Virus record (IMG/VR): IMGVR_UViG_3300021960_000154
Coordinates: 1 to 43,952 of that record
Reading direction: 5' to 3' (one strand)
DNA length: 43,952 nucleotides
Origin: a virus
Under the pieces are notes generated by a model. The model worked only from the letters and a program-made list of their open reading frames with translations, did no database searches and was not told the origin of the DNA. The translations under genes were made by a program, and so were the position numbers. Position 1 is the first letter of the stretch; the number at the start of each line of letters is the position of its first letter. This document shows, in pieces, positions 23,047-30,675 of the stretch.

Positions 23047-24165
23047 TTATAATCTCCTTAAAACATTCTCATATATGTTGTTAGATAATGCTTTCATCAT
23101 TAGTGGTGCAACCATACGACCAACTCTTTCTGCTTGTTGATCAAAATCCCCTTGTAATTTAAAGTCATCTGGTAAACCCATTACTCTCTTTAATTCTTTA
23201 ATTGTTAATTTACGATTACTGTCATAATGAAACACACCAGACAGACCTTTCTTTTGCCCTGCCTGTGTAAGTGTTGGGCAAGGTAGATCAGGTGCTGGTC
23301 GTATCATATTAAACATAGATTGTTTAGGATTGATATCTATAAATTCAGGATCACTAGGTTTTCTATGTTTGTCTGGACTGAAAGGTAATAACTCAATCCA
23401 CTTCTTTTGAAAACTACCTTGCACAAAATCTAATAACATTTGTACTTCTTCAGGATCGTTTTCTAAATCTTCTATTGCTTCTCTTAATGTTGGTTGTTTT
23501 GATTGTGGTTCTGGATATATGATACTATCCATATTCATAAAGTTAATACCAACTTTCTCCATGATATCATTTCTAACTGCAACGAAGAAACATCTCTTTC
23601 TTGCCTGTGGTGTTCCATAGTCTGCGGCGTTTAACACTTTACCAACTGCTTCATAACCAATACTATCAAATTCATTTACAATACGATTAAAATATTCTTT
23701 TGCCTTACCCATGGTGATACCCGCAACATTCTCACCAATGATAACTTTTGCCTGAACATCTTTTGCAACTCTTGTAAACTCAAAGAATAGGTCTTCAATG
23801 TTATCAACTTGTTTATCGTCTGAATACTTTTTAGTTTTATCCCAACCCTTTTCTCTTTTGCCTGCAACACTAAAAGCACTACAAGGTGGCGAACCATCAA
23901 GTATATCTAACTCGCCTTGTTGTATTCCTGCGGCCTTGAGTAAATCATGACCAGTCAGTTCTTTAATATCGTTAGGTAATATTGGCGTATCAGGATAATT
24001 AGATTTATATGTATCAATTGCACTTTCAACAAATTCATTAACTGCAAGTATATTACCACCTGCAAGTTTATAACCTGTTGAAGACCCACCACCTCCTGCA
24101 AATGTTGATATTACAGTAAATAGTTTGCGATCTGCTGATTTATATACATCTTCTAAAAAATACAT
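23047..24165 (-). CDS. DNA cytosine-C5 transferase, paralogue 2, with Arg in motif X
   Basis: A protein of 372 residues, clearly paralogous to the enzyme at 8.2-9.3 kb. It shows motif I (FAGGGGSSTG), motif IV with catalytic C95 (PPCSAF), E145-N-V, Q187-A-R-K-R191, recognition region ~220-305, RKLT..ELKRVM, and motif X V-G-R350-M-V-A-P with Arg replacing the usual Asn. The recognition regions of the two differ strongly, so the target sequences probably differ. It heads the four-gene modification operon. The ATG at 24165 lies on the predicted +1 of P6, so translation should be leaderless. Confidence 0.92.
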   Translation of the reverse strand: MYFLEDVYKSADRKLFTVISTFAGGGGSSTGYKLAGGNILAVNEFVESAIDTYKSNYPDTPILPNDIKELTGHDLLKAAGIQQGELDILDGSPPCSAFSVAGKREKGWDKTKKYSDDKQVDNIEDLFFEFTRVAKDVQAKVIIGENVAGITMGKAKEYFNRIVNEFDSIGYEAVGKVLNAADYGTPQARKRCFFVAVRNDIMEKVGINFMNMDSIIYPEPQSKQPTLREAIEDLENDPEEVQMLLDFVQGSFQKKWIELLPFSPDKHRKPSDPEFIDINPKQSMFNMIRPAPDLPCPTLTQAGQKKGLSGVFHYDSNRKLTIKELKRVMGLPDDFKLQGDFDQQAERVGRMVAPLMMKALSNNIYENVLRRL

Positions 24166-24171
24166 AATGTG

Positions 24172-24200
24172 AGTATATCAGGTTATTACAGATTTGTCAA
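24172..24200 (-). promoter_or_regulatory. early promoter P6 (DNA-modification operon), CCTGA family
   Basis: Minus-strand TTGACA at 24195-24200, 17-base spacer ending in CCTGA, TATACT at 24172-24177. Six bases separate the -10 box from the ATG. The -35 box lies within the last codons of the MazG-like gene. Confidence 0.85.
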
Positions 24201-24473
24201 GGACGAAAAAGTCTTTAGTTTTTCACGCTTTTTCTTCACCCTTGTCTCAATATCTTCATATTTTACTAACCCCTTTTCTTCAAGTAATTGCAACATACAC
24301 ATAACATCACCTGCTTCTTTTGTAAGATTTTGTAAGGCATCTGTGTCAAATTGAGGTTGAGTACCAAATCTTACGATTTTCATACATTCTTGGGTTAGTT
24401 CACCACATTCTTCAGCCATAATGGCAAGAAGTTCTGTTCGTTCTTGTACTGTCATTTTGGGTCTAAGTTTCAT
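24186..24473 (-). CDS. mazG: MazG-like nucleotide pyrophosphohydrolase
   Basis: A protein of 95 residues, a single all-alpha NTP-pyrophosphatase module. E21-E22-x-x-E25 (AEECGEL) and E53-x-x-D56 (KEAGDVM) are the metal-binding pattern ExxE...ExxD of this superfamily. It should hydrolyse (d)NTPs or alarmone-like nucleotides to monophosphate and PPi. MazG-type proteins are frequent cargo in marine T4-like phages, where alarmone or nucleotide-pool control is proposed. It overlaps gene 46 by 4 bases, making it the last gene of the gp55-gp47-gp46 unit. Confidence 0.85.
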   Translation of the reverse strand: MKLRPKMTVQERTELLAIMAEECGELTQECMKIVRFGTQPQFDTDALQNLTKEAGDVMCMLQLLEEKGLVKYEDIETRVKKKREKLKTFSSLTNL

Positions 24474-26176
24474 TCTACTACCTTTGTAAAGTTTCCTACC
24501 TTTTCATATTTTATTATATTCTTAAATCTATCTGCTATCATATCTGTTTTGTGTGATATAATAAAGACATTCTCATTTTCTAATGTATTCAATATTTTTA
24601 AAAAATCATCTGTGCCTTGACCATCAAGACTACTATCAAATATCTCATCTAACATTAACAGATTACATGATATACTATTTTTCATCTTTGCAATAGCACG
24701 CCATGTAAACAATAATGCTAAATTAATTCTCATCTTTTCACCTTCACTAAAACTTGCATATGTAAATTCATCACGATATCTACTTCTTATTGTTTCTTTA
24801 AACTCATTATCTAATTTAAAATTAACAAAGAAATCCATACTTGCCAAATATTTGTTAATTAATTGATTGATAATTGGTAAGTATTGTTTGATAACTTTTG
24901 TCTTAATACCAGAATCCATTAACATTGTTTTGGCTGCTTGTAAATAATCAAGTTCCTCTGTTTTAATTAATTTGTTTTTTTCTTTTACAGAATGTTCTTC
25001 TTCTAATTGTTTTAGTTTACCTAATGCTTCACCATCTTCACTAGATTGTTTTTTTAGTTCTTCAATCTTATGTGCTAATTTTGTGTTAATATTGTTTAAC
25101 TCAACTTTTGATTGACCAAATTTAGCAATGTCAATTTCTGTTGTTCGTATATCTTGTTCAACGCTTTTAATTTTATTTAATCTGTTAGAAATTACTTGTA
25201 TTTCTTTTTGAACATCTTCCATTGCTTGATTCCATTTCATTAACTCTTTATTGTTTTCTGAAATCAATTTGTCTTTATTTGATAAAACTTGTTGACAGGT
25301 AGGACAGTTATTGTTGTCATCATAAAACTTTTTATGTTTATTACATTCTTTAAGTTTAGTATGAAACTGTGCTTGAAAATTATTAAGTTTGTCTATTTTA
25401 TTGTTTGCGCCATCTTTATCATTTATTGATTCTTTAAGTTTTTGTATTTCGTGTTGTAATCCTTGTATGTGTGTATTATATTTGTCTATGGCACTTTTAT
25501 TATGATCTATTTTTTGTATTTCACTTTGTACTTCTATATCTGATCTATTACTTAAATTATTGATATATTCTTTTTGTGTATCTATTTTATTTTGAACAAT
25601 ATCCAACTCTCTTAATATGTCTTTGACTTGTTCGTCCATTTCTTTTATTCTTATCTTTGTCAGCATACTCATTACAGAGAATACTTTAATGTCAAGTATA
25701 TCTTCAATAATCTCTCGTCTGTGTGCTGTCTTTAATTCCATAAACGGAACAAAGGTAGATGCACCAAGTATAACTACTTGTGTAAAACTACGATAATTAA
25801 ATTTAAGTATTTGTTGTTCTAACTGTTTTTGATAATCAGCAATTGTAGCATCTTGATTAAGTAATTCATCATTTAAATAAATCTCGAATATATTAGGTTT
25901 GATGCCTCGTCTAATTTTATAACGATTAGATGATATACGAAACTCTAACTCAACCTCTGTGCCACCAAGATTGATACTGTTGATTAATTGATCTTTCTTT
26001 ATTTCTCTAAAAGGTTTATTAAACAAAGCAAAACACAAAGCGTCTAGTATAGTAGATTTACCTGCCCCATTGTGACCAACAATTAATGTTGTAGAATTAT
26101 CATTCAAATTTGTTTCAATAAAACTATTACCAGAAGACAAGAAGTTTTTCCATCTTATTTTTTCAAATATTATCAT
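24470..26176 (-). CDS. gp46: recombination endonuclease subunit gp46 (Rad50/SbcC family)
   Basis: A protein of 568 residues (T4: 560). It has the N-terminal ATPase half with Walker A at 34-41 (GHNGAGKS), a long coiled coil broken by the zinc-hook CPTC (NNCPTCQQ), the signature SFSEGEKMRINLAL, and Walker B LLMLDEIFDSSLD. With gp47 it forms the Mre11-Rad50-type complex that processes DNA ends for recombination-dependent replication. The start overlaps gene 47 by 4 bases. Confidence 0.96.
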   Translation of the reverse strand: MIIFEKIRWKNFLSSGNSFIETNLNDNSTTLIVGHNGAGKSTILDALCFALFNKPFREIKKDQLINSINLGGTEVELEFRISSNRYKIRRGIKPNIFEIYLNDELLNQDATIADYQKQLEQQILKFNYRSFTQVVILGASTFVPFMELKTAHRREIIEDILDIKVFSVMSMLTKIRIKEMDEQVKDILRELDIVQNKIDTQKEYINNLSNRSDIEVQSEIQKIDHNKSAIDKYNTHIQGLQHEIQKLKESINDKDGANNKIDKLNNFQAQFHTKLKECNKHKKFYDDNNNCPTCQQVLSNKDKLISENNKELMKWNQAMEDVQKEIQVISNRLNKIKSVEQDIRTTEIDIAKFGQSKVELNNINTKLAHKIEELKKQSSEDGEALGKLKQLEEEHSVKEKNKLIKTEELDYLQAAKTMLMDSGIKTKVIKQYLPIINQLINKYLASMDFFVNFKLDNEFKETIRSRYRDEFTYASFSEGEKMRINLALLFTWRAIAKMKNSISCNLLMLDEIFDSSLDGQGTDDFLKILNTLENENVFIISHKTDMIADRFKNIIKYEKVGNFTKVVE

Positions 26177-27222
26177 ATCTCTAAATCTCCTGCTTCTGTG
26201 TATAATGATTTCATTAATTTTTTCAATCTACTTTTTTCTAAATCTGTTTCAAGTTCATCAATATAATTATCTAATAGTGTAGGTGTATCTTCACTTTTTT
26301 CTGCAATATCATCTGCCACAGTAGAAGCATCTAAATCTGAATAATCTTCAATAATTTTTATATCATGTACATTGGTATGTTTATAGAAACCATCAAGCCA
26401 CTTATCAAACAAATAATAATCTTTTTTCTTTTCTACAATTACTTTGAGATATTTGTCTCTGTGTTCATCATAATTGTAAAGAAGTTTATATTCGTTTTCT
26501 TCATCATTATAATATATCTTCTCGTGTATAGTAAAAGGATTCTTAATATATTCTAATTCTCTTGTTTCTGTATCTAATATGTGAAAACCTTTTTGACAAT
26601 TATAATCATTCCAAATAAATTCATATTGACTACCTAGATAAAAGATATGACCATCATCAGATTTTTTATGAAAGTGACCAGATAATACTTTTTCAAATCT
26701 ACGAAATAGTTTTTTATCTAATCCACTATCTGCAAATGCACCATTAAACATTTCAAAACCTTTGACTTCTAAATGACCTAAAACAATATCAGCACTTTCT
26801 TGTTCTAACATCATTGTCGTTTGTTCTAAGTTTTCTGGCGTGACCCAAGGAATATACAACATTCTCATGCCACCTTTTTCTATGACCGTAGGTTCTGCAT
26901 AAACATTTCCCCAAGACATTAATTCTTGTGGAGCATTTATTTCATTTGTATTTTTATAATAGGTGTCGTGATTACCAATGATAATATCTACATTTAAATT
27001 TTTTATACGATTAACAAACTTATTGTTAAAATCGTTTAATGTTTTAAAGTTTACAAATTTACGCCTATCTAATACATCACCTAGATGTATGACATTTTCA
27101 ATATTATGTTTCTCTAAGTATGGAAAAAATATCTCTTCCCAAAACTTATAGAAATACTTAGCGTAATTTGGGTTATCATTACGAGCACCAAAGTGTGTGT
27201 CGTTAATTAAAGCAATTTTCAT
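26173..27222 (-). CDS. gp47: recombination endonuclease subunit gp47 (Mre11/SbcD family)
   Basis: A protein of 349 residues (T4: 339) with the metallophosphoesterase motifs in order: NDTHFGA (D-x-H), HLGDVLDRR (GDxxD), IGNHDTYY (GNHD), GHLEV and SGHFHKK (GHxH). These coordinate two metal ions for nuclease activity. It partners with gp46, encoded immediately downstream with overlap. It begins 3 bases after the gp55 stop. Confidence 0.96.
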   Translation of the reverse strand: MKIALINDTHFGARNDNPNYAKYFYKFWEEIFFPYLEKHNIENVIHLGDVLDRRKFVNFKTLNDFNNKFVNRIKNLNVDIIIGNHDTYYKNTNEINAPQELMSWGNVYAEPTVIEKGGMRMLYIPWVTPENLEQTTMMLEQESADIVLGHLEVKGFEMFNGAFADSGLDKKLFRRFEKVLSGHFHKKSDDGHIFYLGSQYEFIWNDYNCQKGFHILDTETRELEYIKNPFTIHEKIYYNDEENEYKLLYNYDEHRDKYLKVIVEKKKDYYLFDKWLDGFYKHTNVHDIKIIEDYSDLDASTVADDIAEKSEDTPTLLDNYIDELETDLEKSRLKKLMKSLYTEAGDLEI

Positions 27223-27225
27223 AAT

Positions 27226-27774
27226 TTACATAAAAAATTCTAATTTAGTAATCTTCTTTCTTTTAAGTTTAGGTTTATCTTTCTTTACTGGTTCTTCTTC
27301 TATAATCATATTCTTTCTTAAAAAGTCAGCATATGAATTTTGATATTCTTCGTTATCACCTTCTTGTCTAACTATTTCATCAAGACCTGATTTAAGTATA
27401 AGTTTTTGTTTAATTGTTGTTTGTTTCTTTTCTTTTTGTATTCTTCTTATAAATGCATAATATATAATTTGTGTAAAATATGCAAAAGGATTACTTGATT
27501 TCTCTGGATCAAAATTTGCTACATAAGTTAAACAATTTTCTATACCATCAGATATCATATCTTCTTTGTATGTGTAGTTTATAAAATTTGGTCTGTAAGA
27601 TAAGTGATTTGCAATCTTTAAAAAACATTCACCTATGTAATCGCTAATGGGTGGATCTTTTCTATTTCTATTTCTTGCGGATAATACTTTCTTACGATAC
27701 TTTTTCATTTCTTCTAGAAATTTTTTATTATCTACATAATGCTCTGTCTTTTTTCTTTTCAATTGTACAGTCAT
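27226..27774 (-). CDS. gp55: late-transcription sigma factor (T4 gp55)
   Basis: A protein of 182 residues (T4: 185). ISDYIGECFLKIANHLSYRPNF and MISDGIENCLTYVANFDPE followed by NPFAYFTQIIYYAFIRRIQKEKK form the compact sigma-region-2-like core of gp55. The C-terminus ITKLEFFM is a short hydrophobic tail as in T4 gp55, which binds the gp45 clamp through its C-terminus. It should direct RNA polymerase to the NATAAATA promoters listed here. A TAGGAG site 7 bases from the ATG and a ~17-base leader make it one of the few early genes with normal initiation. Confidence 0.93.
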   Translation of the reverse strand: MTVQLKRKKTEHYVDNKKFLEEMKKYRKKVLSARNRNRKDPPISDYIGECFLKIANHLSYRPNFINYTYKEDMISDGIENCLTYVANFDPEKSSNPFAYFTQIIYYAFIRRIQKEKKQTTIKQKLILKSGLDEIVRQEGDNEEYQNSYADFLRKNMIIEEEPVKKDKPKLKRKKITKLEFFM

Positions 27775-27797
27775 AGTATTACTCCTAAATTTAAATT

Positions 27798-27826
27798 ATT
27801 CTATCAGGATATAGTATATTTGTCAA
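27798..27826 (-). promoter_or_regulatory. early promoter P7 (gp55-gp47-gp46-mazG), CCTGA family
   Basis: Minus-strand TTGACA at 27821-27826, 17-base spacer ending in CCTGA, TAGAAT at 27798-27803, then a leader with TAGGAG. Upstream it faces phased A-tracts shared with a divergent plus-strand promoter. Confidence 0.85.
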
Positions 27827-27854
27827 GGGTTATATACAAGATTTTGTAAAATAA

Positions 27855-27881
27855 TTTTTTTTGATTTTTTTGAATTTTTTT
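27855..27881. other. phased T/A-tracts between divergent promoters
   Basis: Three runs of T (27855-27862, 27865-27871, 27875-27881 on the plus strand) repeat with a 10-base period, the arrangement that bends DNA. They end just before the plus-strand -35 box, where an UP element would lie, and about 30 bases upstream of the minus-strand P7 -35 box. Confidence 0.65.
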
Positions 27882-27882
27882 C

Positions 27883-27911
27883 TTGACAAATGACATTTTG
27901 CCTTGTATAAT
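27883..27911 (+). promoter_or_regulatory. consensus sigma70 promoter on the plus strand
   Basis: TTGACA at 27883-27888, 17-base spacer, TATAAT at 27906-27911, perfect in both boxes and spacing, with T-tracts directly upstream. The predicted start is near 27918, inside CCGG-N5-CCGG (27912-27924), a possible operator or small hairpin. It is the only convincing plus-strand promoter seen; it points into the 3' end of the 151-residue minus-strand gene, so it would make an antisense or untranslated RNA. It lacks the CCTGA motif. Confidence 0.7.
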
Positions 27912-27942
27912 CCGGTATGTCCGGTTTGCAAGAGATATAGTA

Positions 27943-28398
27943 TTAGTGAGACTTAATCTTACCTTTGAGATACTGTATCGTTTGATAGTATTCTTCATCT
28001 GACATTTCATCTAATACTTGTTCAAATGGTTTATCTGATTGACCTTTTGAAGGTAGAGGTTGTAATTCTTTTTTCATTGATGGATATAATCCCATTCTAA
28101 CATTATTATAATATTCTGTCAAGTTATCATTTGGTTTTCCTATTGTCATTATATGAGTTTTATGTAATGAATACACTTTGTCTATTGTTTGAAAAGTCCA
28201 AGGTGTAAGTGACATTCTTTCTTCAACAAAATATGTTTTATCATCAACAGCATTTTCATGTATTCTAATTTTATAAGGTTCATGTAATCTAACAAAATCA
28301 GAGCCTTCTTCGACTGTCATACCAGCAATTACTTGCTGATTGTTTGATAACATGATTACTCTTGGACTAGGTATTGTTGTTGTTTTTGTTTCTGTCAT
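27943..28398 (-). CDS. unrecognised protein, possible Sm-like domain, under a late promoter
   Basis: A protein of 151 residues. RVIMLSNNQQVIAGMTVEEGSDFVRLHEPYKI has the strand-turn-strand rhythm of an LSm/Sm-like barrel, and SLTPWTFQTIDKVYSLHKTHIMTI could supply its later strands, followed by a charged helical tail. That fold call is tentative. The ATG at 28398 falls on the predicted start of a GATAAATA late promoter and lacks a Shine-Dalgarno, so late leaderless translation is expected. If the fold is right it might bind RNA. An antisense promoter fires toward its 3' end. Confidence 0.65.
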   Translation of the reverse strand: MTETKTTTIPSPRVIMLSNNQQVIAGMTVEEGSDFVRLHEPYKIRIHENAVDDKTYFVEERMSLTPWTFQTIDKVYSLHKTHIMTIGKPNDNLTEYYNNVRMGLYPSMKKELQPLPSKGQSDKPFEQVLDEMSDEEYYQTIQYLKGKIKSH

Positions 28399-28403
28399 AT
28401 AAG

Positions 28404-28411
28404 TATTTATC
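28404..28411 (-). promoter_or_regulatory. T4-type late promoter before the 151-residue gene
   Basis: Minus-strand GATAAATA followed by CTTAT and then ATG. It overlaps the uvsW stop region. The predicted +1 is the A of ATG at 28398. Confidence 0.6.
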
Positions 28412-29876
28412 TTATGTCAACATGATCAAGTTCATAGTCAAGTTCTTGTTCAGAGTACACATTTATTCTTTCCATAAAGTGATTAAGGGTAAAGTTTCTT
28501 TGCTCTTTCCATGAGAAATCATCAGCAACATCATACAAAGTTGCTTTAACTTTATTGTCACCAAGACGCAACCCACGACCAAGAGACTGTAAAATTCGTA
28601 CTTTAGATTTGGTAGGACTTGCAAATATAACATTGTGAAGATTCCTAATATTAATACCAGTAGAAAAGGTTCCGTAACTCGCAACGATAATGGCATTGTT
28701 TTCATTTTCTGTAATACTCCTGACTGTTTCACGATCTTTGGTTTCTGTGCCACCATAGACGAAAAACAGTTTTCGTGTTTGATGATCTAAGGTATCACCT
28801 ATGAGACTGTGTAATACTCGACCATGTTTTTCTACATATTGAAATAAAACTAAAGTATTACCAGTTCTTGTTTTTGTTAGATTGCGAATGAATCTATTGC
28901 GTTTCTCATGTGACACTATATAGTCCATTTCTTCTTGGTAGTTTAGTTTCTTCACATGTTTACATTCATCTTGTGAATATTTCAGTATGAGACATTGTAT
29001 TTGTAAGTCCGCTAGTTGTTTCTTATCTATCAGTTCTCGTGTAGAAATTACACTATGCACGGTACCAAACAAACCCTCTAAAACTAACTTATGCACTTTA
29101 CTATCATCTAATGTACCAGTAGTGCCTATACGATATTTCGCATTAACACAAGCACTCATAATTTTTTGTAATTCTTTAGATTTGTATAGATGTGCTTCGT
29201 CACCTATGACACAATCAAACTTTTCAAAATACTTTTTATCAAAGGTGGCAAGTGATTGCCATGTCGATATCACAACAGGTTTACTATCATCTATTTCATA
29301 ACCATAGTATTTTCGTTGTACAAACTTTTCTGCTTCCCAACCATAATCTTCAAAATCTTTATACATTTGTTCTACCAAAGATGTGGTGGGTACGATTAAC
29401 AAACATTGTTTCTCTAATGAGGTAAGTAATCGTATGATACAATAAATGATTAATGACTTACCTGATGCAGTAGGTGATAGTAATATTGCTCGTTTATGAT
29501 TGATCGCATGAGAAAACGCTGAGAGTTGATAATCTCGTATTTTGATTGAATCCTTAATAATTTTGTCTGCGAACTTAGAAAAAGTGTTGCTCAGCACGCC
29601 GCTAAGCGTGTTTTCAAGACCCTCTCGTATGATTGTACCCCCCGTATTTTGCATAAAATGTTCAACATAAGGCAACAGTCCGTAATATAACTTACCAGTT
29701 GCTTTTGAGAATAATCGTATCTGACCATCCCATCGTTTGGCACGAACACTTGGCATAAATGAAGCACCAGGTACTTTGAAAGTAAAAAATTCAGATAGTT
29801 CTTGCAGTAAACCTAAATCTTCACTTGTACACTTGATATAAGATTCATTATACTTTGTTATTTTTAATTCTCTCAT
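28407..29876 (-). CDS. uvsW: RNA-DNA/DNA helicase UvsW
   Basis: A protein of 489 residues (T4: 502-503). An N-terminal domain (1-110) precedes two RecA-like lobes. Motifs visible: I at 134-141 (SPTASGKS), II CVIGDEAHLYK, III GTTGTLDD, IV TLVLFQYVEKHGR, and VI ILQSLGRGLRLG. In T4 it dissolves R-loops at origins and branch-migrates recombination intermediates, switching replication from origin-driven to recombination-driven. The start overlaps the upstream gene by 29 bases. Confidence 0.95.
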   Translation of the reverse strand: MRELKITKYNESYIKCTSEDLGLLQELSEFFTFKVPGASFMPSVRAKRWDGQIRLFSKATGKLYYGLLPYVEHFMQNTGGTIIREGLENTLSGVLSNTFSKFADKIIKDSIKIRDYQLSAFSHAINHKRAILLSPTASGKSLIIYCIIRLLTSLEKQCLLIVPTTSLVEQMYKDFEDYGWEAEKFVQRKYYGYEIDDSKPVVISTWQSLATFDKKYFEKFDCVIGDEAHLYKSKELQKIMSACVNAKYRIGTTGTLDDSKVHKLVLEGLFGTVHSVISTRELIDKKQLADLQIQCLILKYSQDECKHVKKLNYQEEMDYIVSHEKRNRFIRNLTKTRTGNTLVLFQYVEKHGRVLHSLIGDTLDHQTRKLFFVYGGTETKDRETVRSITENENNAIIVASYGTFSTGINIRNLHNVIFASPTKSKVRILQSLGRGLRLGDNKVKATLYDVADDFSWKEQRNFTLNHFMERINVYSEQELDYELDHVDIR

Positions 29877-30675
29877 TTAATTCTTCGTATGAAATGTTTG
29901 ACCAATATTTTCTTTCTAATTTTTCTATCTCTGGTATAGGTTCACCCACATGTATAAACTCGTGATCCGTGTCATATTTGTTTATTAGTTTAATTGTGTG
30001 TTTTATCCAGTTTTGAGGATCAATCGCTTGTGCTTGAGACCCTACATATCCTGTTGTGCCTTTGTAGATGTTGTTCACTTGTTTTGACTTCGAATGATAA
30101 TCGTATCCTATCAGATATATCTTGTTGTCCACATCTGCTGCCATTAACGCAATCAAGACACCTGCGTTTGTCTTCTCTTGTTGGTACTTGCCCAATCCCA
30201 TTACTTTGTCTTTTTTCTTTGTCCATGTTATTTTATATCCTTCTTGATCTTCACCAAAATGTAACTTAAAATCATCTTCATGCCAATCTTTGTGTTTTTC
30301 ACGAAACTGCCTCATTACATCTACATTATTTGCCCAACATGTAAAGAATCTTTTCTTTTCTCCTGGCCATTCATGTTCATCTGTATAATCTTCTATATTA
30401 TCTACATCACCTATAAACTTTTTTATTATCTCTGGTTCAAACAATTTGTCGTACATAGTGTGTGGATTTTTTTCCCATGCTCGTAAATAAACAGTATGAT
30501 CAAATGCATAACCACTACGATATATCTCATGACAGATATTGTAATCCATACCTACTAATACATCTGGTGCAAAATCTCTATACAATCCATTACAACCATA
30601 TATCTTACCAAATGATCTAAGTTGTTCTAAATCAAAGTCTTTTCGACTTTCTCCATTACCTATACAGAATATCAT
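29848..30675 (-). CDS. MptE/GT42-like Rossmann-type protein of unknown function
   Basis: A protein of 275 residues. The N-terminus IFCIGNGESRKDFDL followed by GKIYGCNGLYRDFAPDVLVGMD resembles the GNGPS...GxN...PDxxxxxD pattern of DUF115 (MptE-like) and GT42 sialyltransferase-like proteins. DNKIYLIGYDYHSKS later in the chain matches the family's second strand. Those families transfer pyrophosphate or sugars. Here it lies between UvsW and a 2OG oxygenase, so glycan or nucleotide modification is conceivable. The assignment rests on a short motif; the substrate is unknown. Confidence 0.7.
   Translation of the reverse strand: MIFCIGNGESRKDFDLEQLRSFGKIYGCNGLYRDFAPDVLVGMDYNICHEIYRSGYAFDHTVYLRAWEKNPHTMYDKLFEPEIIKKFIGDVDNIEDYTDEHEWPGEKKRFFTCWANNVDVMRQFREKHKDWHEDDFKLHFGEDQEGYKITWTKKKDKVMGLGKYQQEKTNAGVLIALMAADVDNKIYLIGYDYHSKSKQVNNIYKGTTGYVGSQAQAIDPQNWIKHTIKLINKYDTDHEFIHVGEPIPEIEKLERKYWSNISYEELNERIKNNKV

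Noticed and set aside
8220-24165. The two C5 transferase genes as a recent DNA repeat
   Set aside because: Proteins are alike but the recognition regions and DNA have diverged; they are paralogues, not a recent duplication.
28051-28080. Terminator for the plus-strand transcript near ACCTTTTGAAGGT and a T-run
   Set aside because: The stem is only 5 bp with a 3-base loop and the T-run is 15 bases away; not convincing.
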